Positions 35,111 to 46,400 of a stretch of 60,000 nt of DNA are shown one piece after another. The translations under genes were made by a program, and so were the position numbers. Within the stretch, counting starts at the first letter, position 1. Each line of letters starts with the position of its first letter. Source of the stretch: Takakia lepidozioides (taxonomy: Eukaryota; Streptophyta; Takakiopsida; Takakiales; Takakiaceae); assembly GCA_030704615.1 (NCBI GenBank), contig CM060731.1:79342756-79402755 (forward strand), in the 5' to 3' direction. The notes beneath the pieces are model-generated. The model was given only the letters and a program-made list of their open reading frames with translations, did not search any database and had not been told where the DNA came from.

Positions 35111-36835
35111 GTTGAAAACTTGTGACAAAGAATCAAAGAAACGTCAATTCTTCTTCGTAAACATACTCTAGTTCCATAACAACATAACTATTGCTCAACA
35201 TTGTCATCTTGAAGAAAGAAACATGTTGATCTAGCTTACCTAGTAGATTAAATAGAGGTGTAGTGAGCAACATTGAATAGCGACAATTTTTTTTAGAGCC
35301 CCAAATGCCAAACACTTAAATGGAAAGAAAATGTCATTTCTCTTTCGTGCATATTTTCATCTAATTTGGAAACCATAACTTTCTTTTGTCTCCATAGATG
35401 TGCAAATAACACATCTCATTTAGTGTATTTTACCATCTAGCCCCATCAAAGATCCTTCCCATGGATATTTACTTGCCCACACATCTTGAAAAAGTACGCT
35501 ATTTAGGTACATTCCAACAAACTTACTGCATGTCAGAATCCTCAACTTTTGTGTGGTAGGTTGCACATACTTGCATTGAATTACATTGGAATGAGCCATT
35601 ATATTATCAGAAAGAGGTTGCAAACAATGCTACATACTTATATACAATGGAATGGTGCAACGCTTTACGATAAGAACATGTTGTCGTTTGATTGTGGCAG
35701 GCTCGCCATCTTGCAGCTTGTACATAGGATGAGGGCTTTGCTCTTTCGTCTCCTTTGTATTGTGGTGGACTCTGCGTCCTACACGTAGATCGTAAAGTAC
35801 TAAAACTCAAAAATGAAATTACAACCATGAGTATATTAAATGTGTAACTCAACAAATATTGTGTCGCGCACCTCACTTCGGTAAACTCCCCTTCATGTCA
35901 TAGTTACTCGCTTTGATGCGCGCGCCTAACTCCCAAACCGGCCGCCGGGCCAACTCGGAGCTTCGACTGCTTACCGGGGCATAACGGTCCCCTCACACTC
36001 CCACTCAACCCTCGACCTCTCGAGCTCAGTGGAAATTCCCTTTGGTAGATGGCAGTCGAGAATAGCTCCCCACATCTTGGTTGTTTTCCGGCTCGCATGC
36101 TTACTCACTAGTTTTTTGTTACCAACGGGCTTGCACCGTTCTCGGGGTTACTACTCCCTATATATACTTCTGTAGGTGTCCGCGGGGGGTTTCACAAGTA
36201 GCACGGTCCAAATCTGGTGCACCACCACTTGGACCCTTGATCGTCCCAGTGGTGAGCCGTGGGAGTCTTCACCACGGCCCCAATGGACCGTGGTGTCCCA
36301 AGACTCCGACTGCCACCACAAGGCCTCATCCCCCTATGCCACCCCCACTACGACTCCCTACGCTACCGCCACCCCTCGTGGAGCCCCCACCACCGCCACC
36401 CGGTTTGCGGGGCTCCACCTAGTGAGCGTCATCGCCTTCTTGAGTGCCTTCGGCACTCAAGGGTGCTTCAGCCCCTTTTCCTATTTGCTGCCATTGCCCC
36501 CACCACAGGGGCAGCCCCTCTTGTGTCCCGACCCCCCGCCCTCAAGGCAAAGGACATACTGTCACAAATTGGAGTCATTTGAGTGAATAGTTGTTACTTT
36601 TATTTGCGAGTACAAGACTATTAAAAAAGTCAAGCACTCCAAAAATACCTTTGATATTTTGGGAGAAATCATGGATGAATATAACCAATTAACAGACAAC
36701 TAGTTGGGCGGGAAGACAGGTTGAGTAGTGAGTATCTACAGTTAATCAGACAATGAATCCTAAAGCAAAAACTAAAATATACAAGAATATGCAAAATATG
36801 CCTCTGTGCTCACGCTGCCCACGGGCTTTATTCTA
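35111..36835. other. No gene supported; Pro-rich open frames near 36.1-36.6 kb
   Basis: The left part is AT-rich with no signal. The GC-rich segment 36,080-36,590 has overlapping plus frames rich in Pro, Thr and His with CCACC-type low complexity. None has a recognised motif or a good start context. Confidence 0.35.
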
Positions 36836-38240
36836 ACTCTGCCTTAGACAGAGCAGCTCTTTGGTTCAAACTCAATGACAAGATGGCAGCAGAACCAGCA
36901 ATCCACAAATGGGTTTTGGGCTGGGACTTCAATATGGTGGAAAACTTAGAAGACAGAAAAGGACAGTGTGCACGAGTCCAAAATCTCCCACCACCTTTCA
37001 GCTGATGAGAACTTGGCATGGCAAAGCCTCACTCATAGCCTCACTGAAATAGATAGGCTCCCGCACCGTGCCTCCTCCACAAGCCCATTCTTCACTTGGA
37101 CAAACAATAGAGCAGTTCACAACCTTTGCATGGCCAGGCTGATCGTTTTTATATATCGCTTTCTCTGGCCCCCTTTACGCTTCAAAACCACCAAGAACCA
37201 ATCCGCCCTCGTTCCCAGTGGCGCAAACGTGTGACGGCAGGCCCTTGCCCTTTGCATCCAACCTCTACTCCCTGCTATGATCAGAACAGGGCAGGCAGGA
37301 TTCATTAAAGGGAGGTACATCCTAGACAATGTTTTACTGGCCCAAGAAGCCGATTTTTATGCCACGAATTCGAACCAAGCCCTGGCACTGTGGCTTCTTG
37401 ACTTTGAGAAAACCTTTGACAGGGTAGACTGGACGTTCCTGATAGCGGTTCTTTGTAAAGCAGGGTTGCCTGAGGGCTTCTGTCAATGGGTGACAATCCT
37501 CCTAAGGGGGGCCAGCAGCCGAGTTCTCCTCAATGGCTACCTCTCTAAACCTTTCCAACTGCAAAGATCAGTCAGGCAGGGATGTCCCCTGGCCCCCTTC
37601 CTCTTTCTCTTTGTAGCCGATGCCTTGGGTTACATGCTAGAAGCCAATAGCACGGTCAAGGGCCTGAAGCTCCAGAACCCTAAAATGCAACTCTGGAGAC
37701 AGGTCAAAGACTCTATGTTCGTAGACGATACCTTTCTGCTATTGGAAGCTACCCCATCTACCCTAGTTGCAGCTGAAACCACATTTCTTCAATTTTGTGG
37801 GGTTTCAGGGTTCAAAATCAATTGGTCCAAGATTAAAAGCACTACTGGTAGGGGATACATCTAGATCTGCTATTGGCATCGTGCCAACGTGGGGGTGCCA
37901 CCTTGGGCTGGTCTGGTTGCGAGAAGGTGAAACAACCACCTTGCTGGGTCATATCTTTGGTATTAACCTTACCAAAGACCAGCGTTTTGGCCCATTAATC
38001 CAAAGGCTCAAAAAACAGATGACAGGTCTATTGGGGCTCTCGATTCCTCTCCATCACTGGAAGGGCGCTTACAGCCAACCAGATCCTTGAAGCAGGTATC
38101 TGGTTCTTTGTTGCAGCCTGGGGGCCTAACTCCAAGACTCTCAATGAAGTAAAAAGAATTGTTAGGAACTTCATCTGGGGAGCAAACCATCTAAGCAAAA
38201 CATGAGACCCCAAGTCTCGTGAGCCTGCTCACACGCTATC
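36836..38240 (+). mobile_element. LINE (non-LTR retrotransposon) relic: endonuclease scrap and reverse transcriptase
   Basis: A scrap of the AP-type endonuclease (HKWVLGWDFNMVENLEDRKG, near 36,910-36,965) is followed after a deletion by reverse transcriptase at about 37,230-37,860. Motifs in order are GQAGFIKGRYILDN, ALWLLDFEKTFDRVDWTFL, LNGYLSKPF, RQGCPLAPFLF and the catalytic box as FVDDTF instead of the usual FADDT. After a frame change, GHIFGINLTKDQRFGPL, ILEAGIWFFVAAWGPN and VKRIVRNFIWGA follow. The 5' end, most of the endonuclease and the 3' end are lost. Confidence 0.88.
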
Positions 38241-39404
38241 CAACCTCTTGTTTTTCGCATAACACATACTTCCAATAGAAAATAATATTGTTATCAGAAG
38301 TCGTGACTAGTAGTGTGGAGCAACGTACAGCCCTAGTTCATCGCAGAGTAGCACCTTCACCTACCACACGAGACGAACGGCAAGGAACGACATAGAAAAG
38401 TATGGCCGACGTGGTGCGTTCGTAGAGCCTCTCCGCGGAAGTCGGATTTCTAGGGACTACCGCCTGGAAATCCGAAATGTTAGGGAATGTCTTTGTCGTG
38501 TTTCGCTCCCCTTCCCGCCACGGAGCTCGTCTCTCTCGTTTACCCTTTAACAGGTCGTCGCTTCTTCTCTCCCTTCTTGTCTCCTTCTGCACACTAGATT
38601 CCTGGTCGTGTGGTAGCCGTAAAATGGTTCTTGCTGACATGTACCTACGTTCTATTACCATTGCCCGTTATATCCCTAGTCGGGGACTTCCACATCATTG
38701 TCTCTTGCTGCCGCTCGTGTGGTAAGGCTTCAAAAGCGGGCATCCTCTAAGTATGTGCAATAATCTATGAATTATCTCTTTTTCTTTTTCTTTTTTCTTT
38801 TTTTTGGAACAGGGGACAGAGGCCCTGGAAATATATTATCTCTGAAGTATCATCTAAATCCCACAATACAGGAAATTTGAAATTGTGCAACAGATGGCCC
38901 AATGGTTAGAGAAAAAGATCGTCATACAAATAACTATAGTTTTTTTTTTTTTTTAACAAGAACATTTTCGATGAGAGAATTGTACATCTTGTAGTGGCTG
39001 ATCCCCAAGGAATAAAAGAAGTTGTTTTTTTGTAAAAGATAAAATTCCTAGCCGCCAAGAACTTTCCAAGAATTCTACATGTAGTAAAAGCTTGCTCAAA
39101 TTGCCTCTGCCCCGATTACCAAAAATTCTGCTGGGGAAGTCACCATATTACAAAGAGAATTTTCGAGCAGTGCTTATCGTATGGTAGCAAGTGGAAGGTC
39201 TCTGCCTACGTCAAAAACCCTAGATGATATATCGTCGAACGGACAAGAATGCATTGCACCTTCTCCTCGGAATGGGTGGAACAAATGGTTACATGCTTCC
39301 GGTTCCAATCCAGTGCTGGGCCCTTCAAGCTCATAAAGTCGCTCTAAAATACACCGACAATAAGCAACGGGATGAGTGCCCTTTGGGTAAGTATGATATA
39401 CCTA
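38241..39404. other. Unassigned, with an exon-like segment
   Basis: At 39,224-39,388 an open segment after AACCCTAG (MIYRRTDKNALHLLLGMGGT...) ends at a good donor, CTTTGG/GTAAGT. Just before it a frame reads FCWGSHHITKRIFEQCL. I do not recognise either. The minus frame at 38,338-38,661 has no motif. Confidence 0.35.
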
Positions 39405-39650
39405 TATTATTATTATTTTATTTATTATTTTTAAAAAGGGAAACACCTGGGAGCGATAGCTCACAAATCAGGCCCCTTTAGAGAGGAGAAAATAACCTCT
39501 CAGTAACCTCGACGTAAGGCTTTCCGATGCGACACTGCACAGGGAAGGGAGAGAAGAGCGTACCACACCCGTCAAGTAGCAGGATTTGACCCCAGGGTCA
39601 TCCGGATGGCATTCAACGCACCTTACCAACTGAGCTACTGACTGTTGGTC
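39405..39650 (-). mobile_element. tRNA-derived SINE, family B, near full length
   Basis: On the minus strand: A box AGTAGCTCAGTTGGTAAGG (about 39,624-39,642), B box GGGTCAAATCC (39,582-39,592), then a body of about 130 bp. The shared module AAGGGGCCTGATTTGTGAGC follows and the element ends in an AATAAT-type tail near 39,405. The first 75 bp are tRNA-like but the acceptor arm does not pair, so it is a SINE and not a tRNA gene. Confidence 0.8.
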
Positions 39651-42640
39651 TATATTATATACCCAACATTTTTCTTATAAATAACTAGGGCTTCGCGTTG
39701 CTCCGCACTACTAGCGACGAATTCTGAGAACTATGTTCAATTTTTCACAAAAAAGGGGTGGGTCATCCCTACGGTGTTACATGTAGAGATCCCGTGTTTT
39801 GTTTTATTCTGGAAAAAAAATGGCGGATCTGCATTTCAACATTCAATTTTCATGAGCCGCATCAATCAATAACAACATACCCAAATACCCTTACATTCAC
39901 TGTATAAACTTTCAAGCATCCACCATGGGATTGGATCTTGGTGGGTTAAGGCTAGTTTTTGACAATATTCATGCAAGTTCAACAAGGGCTCCATCCAAAG
40001 CCACACCACGAGAAACAAACAAACATGTCCAAATTTAAGATGCTGAACAAACTTGTGCACAGGGCTGCCCCTCTCATCAAGCTCATTAAAATTCGTATTC
40101 ACTTCCATCTTCAAGCTTTGGAGAAGCTCCACCACCCAAACCCATAATTAGGACAGCACCAGAATCAGTAAAAAATCACCCCTTCAGTCAAGTGCAATTG
40201 TGGGCTGACTTCCCACCTATACCGGGTAGACCCCACTATCAGGAAATGGTGGATGGTCTGAGTAGCTACACAGATCAATGAATGAAGCAAGACACTAGCA
40301 TCTTTCCAAGAAAACATCCTTTCACCAGTAATCACCACAAGAACAAATCCCATCTTCAAAGTGGTGGAAAGTAGTTAGCGTCCCATACAACAATTGCTCG
40401 GCCAACAATCTTTGAGATGAATTTGGTGGAGGTGTGGCAGTCTCCGCACACTCGAAGATTCTTTATGAGTCGTGTTGATCAGCCGAAAACCAATGGCCAA
40501 CTTCTCACTATGATGGCAAACAGAAAATTCCTTTCCTCCACATCATGCAGTAAAAAGCGTGTGTCAGGCACATACCCCGCCTCCATCTTCTCCCCATACA
40601 ATCTTCTCAGCTCAGCATGGATTTCTTAAATTCTGGGATGCAACTTGTCATCTGGCTCCTTTCTAACCCCTCTGACCTTCATCATTCTTCTCACCTTTGC
40701 AGTATCATCCCACCTGCCAGCTGCAGCATAGATATTTGATATAGTACCACATAAGTCGCGGCATCCTGTTCATCCCACTTGAGGATAGATGTTGCCACAC
40801 ATTCAGCCATCTCCACATTACCATGGATTCTGCAGGCACCAAGCACGGCCTTCCACACCACAACATCTGGATTGATTGGCATTTTATTAATCAGGTCCAC
40901 TGCCTCATCCAGTTGTCCCGCACGTCCAGAAGGTCCACCATGCAGCCAAAGTGCTTTACTGTCAGATTGAATTGATACCATGATCTTGAATCAGGAATCG
41001 AAGTAGCGTCTACTTTAATTCAGAATGCCAGTGTGGCTGCATGCAGAGAAAACACATACTGCTTCAAGCCGTTCTTTTGCATTCCTTCAAATAGTTGGAG
41101 GACCTCCCTATGACAACCATGTTGTGCATATCCTGCGATCATTGCATTCCACGACACCACATCTCATTCAACCATATTGTCGAACACTCCCTTTGCATCC
41201 TCCATGCACCCACATTTGGCATACATGTCCACCAGGGCAGAGTTCAGGATCACATCTGATACAATTCCAGCTCTGACGATGTTGCCATGCACCTCTTCGC
41301 CCTTTTCCAGGGTTGCCAGGCTTGCACACGCACTGCAAACGCACACAAACGTGATGTGGTCGGGCTTCACCCTGTCGCACATCATTTGCTCATAGGTCTC
41401 CAAAGCCTCCATCCCACATCCCTGCTGTGCATACCCTGCAAGCACCACACTCGACGACACCACACCTCGTTTAGCCATAGTGTCGAACACTCCCTTTGCA
41501 TCCTAGATGCACCCACATTTTGCAAACATGTCCACCAGGGTATTGTTTAGAATGACAGCTGGTACAATTCCAGCTCTGAAGATGTTGCCATGGACCTCTT
41601 TCCTCTTTTCCAGAGCTGCCAGGGCAGTGTTTAGAATGACATTTGGTACAATTCTAGCTTTGACGATATCCCCATGCACCTCTTTGCCCTTCTCTAGGGC
41701 TGCCAGGCTTGCATGACGCCACATCTTGTTCAGCCATAGTGTTGAACACTCCCATTGCGTCCTAGATGCACCCACATTTTGCAAACATGTCCACCAGGGT
41801 ATTGTTCATAATGAAATCTGGTACAATTCCAGCTCTGAAGATGTGGCCATGGACCTCTTTGCCCCTTTCCAGAGCTGCCAGGCTTGCACACGCATTGCAA
41901 ACGCACCCAAACGTGATGTGGTCGGGCTTCACCCCTTCTCCCATCATTTGTTCATAAGTCTCCAAAGCCTCCATACCACGTTTTTGTTGTGCATACCCTG
42001 CAAGCATCGCGTCCAATGGCACCACATCTCGTTCAGCCATAGTGTTGAAAACTGCCTTCGCATCCTTAATGCACCCACATTTGGCATACATGTCCACCAG
42101 AGCAGTTTGCAGAATGACATCTGGTACAATTCCAGCTTTGACGATGTTACCATGGACCTCTTTCCCCTTTTCCAAAGCTCCCCGGCTTGCACACGCATTG
42201 TAAACACAAACAAATGTGATGTGGTTGGGCTTCACCTTTTCGCACAGCATTTGCTCATAGGTCTCCAAAGCATTTCTACCACACCCGTGCTTGGTAAATC
42301 CTGCCAACATTATGTTCCACATAATCAAACATCATTGAAGCATTCTGTTGAACACTTAGTGAGCACCCATCTCTATATTGTCATGGATTCTGCAGGCACT
42401 AAACAAGGCCTTCCACACCACAACATCTGGATTGATTGGCATTTTATTAATCAGGTCCACTGCCTCATCCAGTTGTCCCGCACGTCCAAGAAGGTCCATC
42501 ATGCAGCCAAAGTGCTATACTGTCGGAGTGACACCATGATCTTCACTTAGGGAATCGAAGTAGCGTCTACCTTCATTTAGAAGGCCAATGTGGCTGCATG
42601 TAGAGAAAACACATACTGCTTCAAGCCGTTCTTTTGCATT

Positions 42641-42777
42641 CGCACATGGCGACTATGTTCTTCTTCAATCTATGAAAATATCAAAATGTTGTTCAAATAG
42701 ATGACTACAAAGTCATCTAAAAATTCTCAAAGATGTCATTCATCATGTGTTGAAAAATTGTTGGAGCATTTGTAAGA
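42641..42777 (-). mobile_element. Ty3/gypsy reverse transcriptase patch inside the PPR locus
   Basis: The minus strand reads LTNAPTIFQHMMNDIFENF and, after one frame change, LDDFVVIYLNNILIFS. This is the region around the catalytic box (YLNN for YLDD) of a Ty3/gypsy polymerase. It is only about 137 bp long and sits precisely between PPR sequence that is continuous in the sister copy near 41,093. Confidence 0.75.
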
Positions 42778-43789
42778 AATAGTTGCAGGACCTCCCTATG
42801 ACAACCATGCTGTGCATATCATGCGATCATTGCATTCCACGACACCACATCTCATTTAGCCATATTGTCGAACACTCCCTTTGCATCCTCCATGCACCCA
42901 CATTTGGCATACATGTCCACCAGGGCAGTGTTCAGGATGACATTTGGTACAAATCCAGCTTTGACGATGTCACCATGGACCTCTTCCCCCTTTTCCAGGG
43001 CTCCTAGGCTTGCACACGCATTGCAAACGCAAACAAATGTGTTGCGGTTGGGCTTCACCCCTTCCCCCATCATTTGCTCATAGGTCTCCGAAGCCTCCAT
43101 CCCGCCCCTTGCTGTGCATATCCTGCAATCATCGCCCTCCACGACACCACATTTCTTTCAGCCATACTGTCGAAAACTCCCTTTGCATCCTCGATGCACT
43201 CACATTTGACATACATGTCCAGCAGGGCTGTGTTCAGTATGACATCTGGTACAAATCAGCTTTGACGATGTCACCATGGACCTCATTGTACCTTTCCAAG
43301 GCTGTCAGGCTTGCACACGCATTGCAAATGCAAACAAACGTCAACAAGCTTCTCGTCATCTATGTTATCTGTTTTTGGATACTTTCCTGCTGCCACATCG
43401 GCAGTAACTTGTCAAAGTCACTCCTAACCACCACAGATACACCCAACAAGCTAACTTACAGAATTCAATATGCATCTCAGGGCCGAGTCTGATGAGAGGG
43501 CAAAACAGGCAGATTCAACCATATTGTTGAACACTCCCTCCACATTTGGCATACATGTCCACAAGGGTATTGTTCATAATTACATTTGGTACATTTCCAG
43601 CTTTGACGATGCAACCATGGACCTCTTTGCCCTTTTCCAGGGCTGCCAGGCTTGCACACAAAAATTATGTGGTCAGAAAAGTATTCATTCCACAGCTTCT
43701 CCTCATCCCTGTTACCTGTTTTTGGCTGCTTTCTTGTTGTGAGGGAAAAACTGGGTGAAATGTGTTGAAGAAGGTGCCTTGATTAGCAA

Positions 43790-44010
43790 TGCCTGATTTT
43801 ATCAATTGTGCTGTTGCTTTTGCGGCTTCCAGTTGACCATCTACCCATGCAGGTTTCTTGTAGCTATCGATCCACATGGAATCATAGGTATTCTTGTGCT
43901 TGAAATCTGGCCTCTTGGATGAATCTGGACCCACACTCTATCCCTGCTCCGAGCTAACGAGCTAACTGACAAAATCATAGGTAATCTTGTGCTTGAAATC
44001 TGGCCCTCTT
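43790..44010 (-). other. Conserved peptide segment of unknown family, copy 2
   Basis: The minus strand reads RPDFKHKNTYDSMWIDSYKK, then PAWVDGQLEAAKATAQLIKS. It matches the segment at 26,980-27,165. The adjoining phrase GAATCTGGACCCACACTC recurs near 46,590, and ATCTTGTGCTTGAAATCTGG is duplicated at 43,892 and 43,986. It interrupts the PPR array. Confidence 0.5.
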
Positions 44011-45504
44011 GGATGCTTCTATACACACACTCTAATAGGTCTCCAAAGCCTCGATCCCATGCCCCTGCTGTGCATATCCTGCAAGCATAGCGTTCCACGA
44101 CACCACATTTCTTTCAACCACAGTGTTGAAAACTCCCTTCGCATCCTCGATCCACCCACATTTGGCATATGTCCATCAGGGCAGTGTTCAAGATGAATCT
44201 GGTGCAATTCCAGCTTTGACAATGTCACCACGGACCTCTTTCCCATCTTCCAGGGCTCCCAGGTTTGCACATGCATTGCAACCTTGGTACAAGTCCAGCT
44301 TTGATGATGTCACCATGCACCCTTTGCCCTTTTCCAGGGCTGCCAGGCTTGCACAGCATTGCAAACGCACACAAACGTGATGTGGTCGCGCTTCACCCCT
44401 TACCCATCATTTGCTCATAGGTCTCCAAGGCCTCCATCCCGCGCCCCTGCTGTGCATATCCTGCCAGCATGGCATTCCATGACACCAAATCTTGTTCAGC
44501 CATACTGTTGAACACTTCATCCGCATCTTTGATGCACCCACATTTGGCATACATGTCCACGAGGGTACTAATCAGGATCACATCTGGTACAATTCCAGCT
44601 TTGGCGATGCAACCATGCACCTCTTTGCCCTTTTCCAGGGCTGCCAGACTTGCACACGAACTGCAAACGCACACAAACGTGATGTGGCTTCACCCCTTCC
44701 CCCATCATTTGCTCATAGGTCTCCAAAGCCTCCATCCCACGCCCCTGCTGTGCATACCCCTGCAAGCATCATGTTCCACGACACCACATCTCATTCAAGC
44801 CATGGTGTTGAAATTAACTCCCTTCGTATCCTTAATGCACCCACATTTTGCATACATGTCCACCAGGGCAGTGTTCAGGATGACATCAGGTACAATAACA
44901 GCTTTGGCGATGTCACCACGGACCTCTTTCCCCTTTTTTCAGAGCTCCCAGGCTTGCACACGCACTGCAAACGCACATAAACGTGATGTGGTCGGGCTTC
45001 ACCCCTTTGCACATCAATTGCTCATAGGTCTCCGAGTCCTCCATCCCGCATACTTGCTGTGCATATCCTGCAATCATCGCACTCCACGACACCACATCTC
45101 ATTCAGCCATACTGTCGAACACTCCCTTTCCATCCTCAATGCTCCCACATTTGACATACATGTCCAGCAGGGCAGTGTTCAGAATGACATCGGGTACAGT
45201 TCCAGATTTGACGATGTCACCATGCACCTCTTTGCACCTTTCCAGGGCTGCCAGGCTTGCACACGCATTGCCAATGCAAACAAACGTTATGCGGTTGGGC
45301 TTCACCCCTTCGCACATCATTTGCTCAGAGGAAGTGCTGATGTAAAGATGTAAAGACCCAGTTGCATTCGTCAAAGTCCATTTGGAATGAAAGTAGGTGA
45401 CCAAAACGATAAAACGACAGAAGGCCACCTGACCTCACAACAGAGCACAAACTCTTTATAAGTGCGTGCTTGTACAGCATGACTTCCCTGTTTCAAGTCC
45501 AAGC

Positions 45505-45941
45505 TTATGACTTCCCACAACACCTGCAACAGAACTCCCCAGATTTTTACCAGTCATGGTCTAGTAAATGATAGGCAATATATTTGGAGCATACTTTGCT
45601 TGTAAGATAGTGTTCGAGCCACAGATGCCGCACGACCAGCTTATTGCCAGGCTACATGATGTTTGATAGTACTACTTGCTTTGCTTTAAGTTTGAAATTT
45701 GACTCATCTAGCCACAAAATCCATCTGTTTACGTATGAGTGTGAGATAAAGCAGCTAGAAACATTGCTTCTCTCCGCCTTACAACACTCCCATTGGAATG
45801 GGGCAGAGAGATGAGAGGAGCTGTGAAAAGAGCGAGAACCCACCTCTTGTACTTCTTTCCAGAGCCGCATGGACATGCAACATTTCGACTCAGTTGTCCA
45901 TTTTTTGCAAATGCCACAAGGACTGCGTCCGAAGCTTCCAT
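45505..45941 (-). CDS. Predicted 38-residue SEC-C zinc-motif peptide, two exons
   Basis: Exon 1 (45,844-45,941) opens with ATG, with an in-frame stop five codons upstream. It reads MEASDAVLVAFAKNGQLSRN, then VACPCGSGKKYK, and ends at donor AG/GTGGGT. An acceptor at 45,524 (TTGCAG) joins in phase to GTGTTGTGGGAAGTCATAA (45,505-45,523), completing Arg and adding CCGKS-stop. The product thus ends in CPCGSGKKYKRCCG, the SEC-C motif (C-x-C-x8-C-C) that binds zinc in SecA and in many small or modular proteins. That the splice restores the second Cys pair exactly is strong evidence for this model. The peptide is almost only the motif, so its partner and role are unknown. It lies between PPR relics, so it could be an intact gene or a captured fragment with earlier exons lost. 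Confidence 0.6.
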
Positions 45942-46079
45942 GATTTCACCTCATGGATGCAGCTATAAGCAAGGATACTCATACAGCCTAGACTTATCAC
46001 ACTAGTTCCTATGTTGACTTTCTTCTGCTTCCAACAGGCATTCACCTTTTTGCCTTGATTGTGTCCAAGCTAATATAAT

Positions 46080-46400
46080 GTGCAACAGTTTTCCTAAGTC
46101 AGCAAGGACCCGCTTGTCCTTTTCCAGGGCTCCAAATTTGGCACATGCATTGAGAACACAATGAACGTGACCCTGTTTGCCCTTACCCCTTCATGTTGCA
46201 TTTGCTCGTAGGTCTCAAAAACATCCCTGCTGCACCCATGTAGAGCACATCCTGCAATCACTGAACTCCAAGGGACAATATTTCATTTTGCCATATTGTT
46301 GAAACTTGACATGCATAGTTCATGCTCCCACATTCGGCATACATGTCAGCAAGGGCAGACTCCAGTAAGCGCTAATCCAGTTTTAACAAGGTCAGCGTGG
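46080..46400 (-). pseudogene. PPR relic, N-terminal side of the cluster
   Basis: The minus strand shows diverged pieces of the same PPR unit: GCSRDVFETYEQMQHEGV, LNACAKFGALEKDKR and NNMAKRNIVPWSS, with frame changes between them. It is more diverged than the copies at 41-45 kb. Confidence 0.65.

Larger units (their letters stand above)
40322..45345 (-). pseudogene. Tandemly duplicated PPR-DYW editing-factor pseudogene(s)
   Basis: Relatives are organellar RNA-binding proteins whose DYW domain deaminates C to U. The minus strand carries at least ten PLS-type units of about 101 codons. Typical motifs are ITFVCVCNACASLAALEKGK, EVHGNIVKAGIVPDVIL, ALVDMYAKCGCIEDAKGVF and GYAQQGRGMEALETYEQMM. The E region (GRAGQLDEAVDLINKMPINP, GACRIHGNVEMAECVATSIL) is at 40,790-40,940 and again at 42,375-42,500. 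The DYW domain runs to 40,322: [20 protein letters not shown], then CSCGDYW and a stop at the expected place. Many frame changes and stops break it, and the order unit-E-unit-E shows tandem duplication. Some parts are still open for 100-190 codons, so decay is recent or a neighbour supplies intact copies. Confidence 0.87.

Noticed and set aside
36081-36586. Proline-rich plus-strand frames as an extensin-like gene
   Set aside because: Three overlapping frames are equally open, there is no signal peptide and no regular SPPPP motif.
39565-39650. Possible tRNA gene on the minus strand
   Set aside because: A and B boxes are present but the acceptor and anticodon arms do not pair, and a SINE body and tail follow.
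41726-42550. 274-codon plus-strand open frame in the PPR region
   Set aside because: It is the antisense of PPR repeats, whose motifs and DYW end are clear on the minus strand.
44469-45353. 294-codon plus-strand open frame
   Set aside because: Also antisense to PPR units; the His/Ser/Thr-rich translation recurs with the repeat period.
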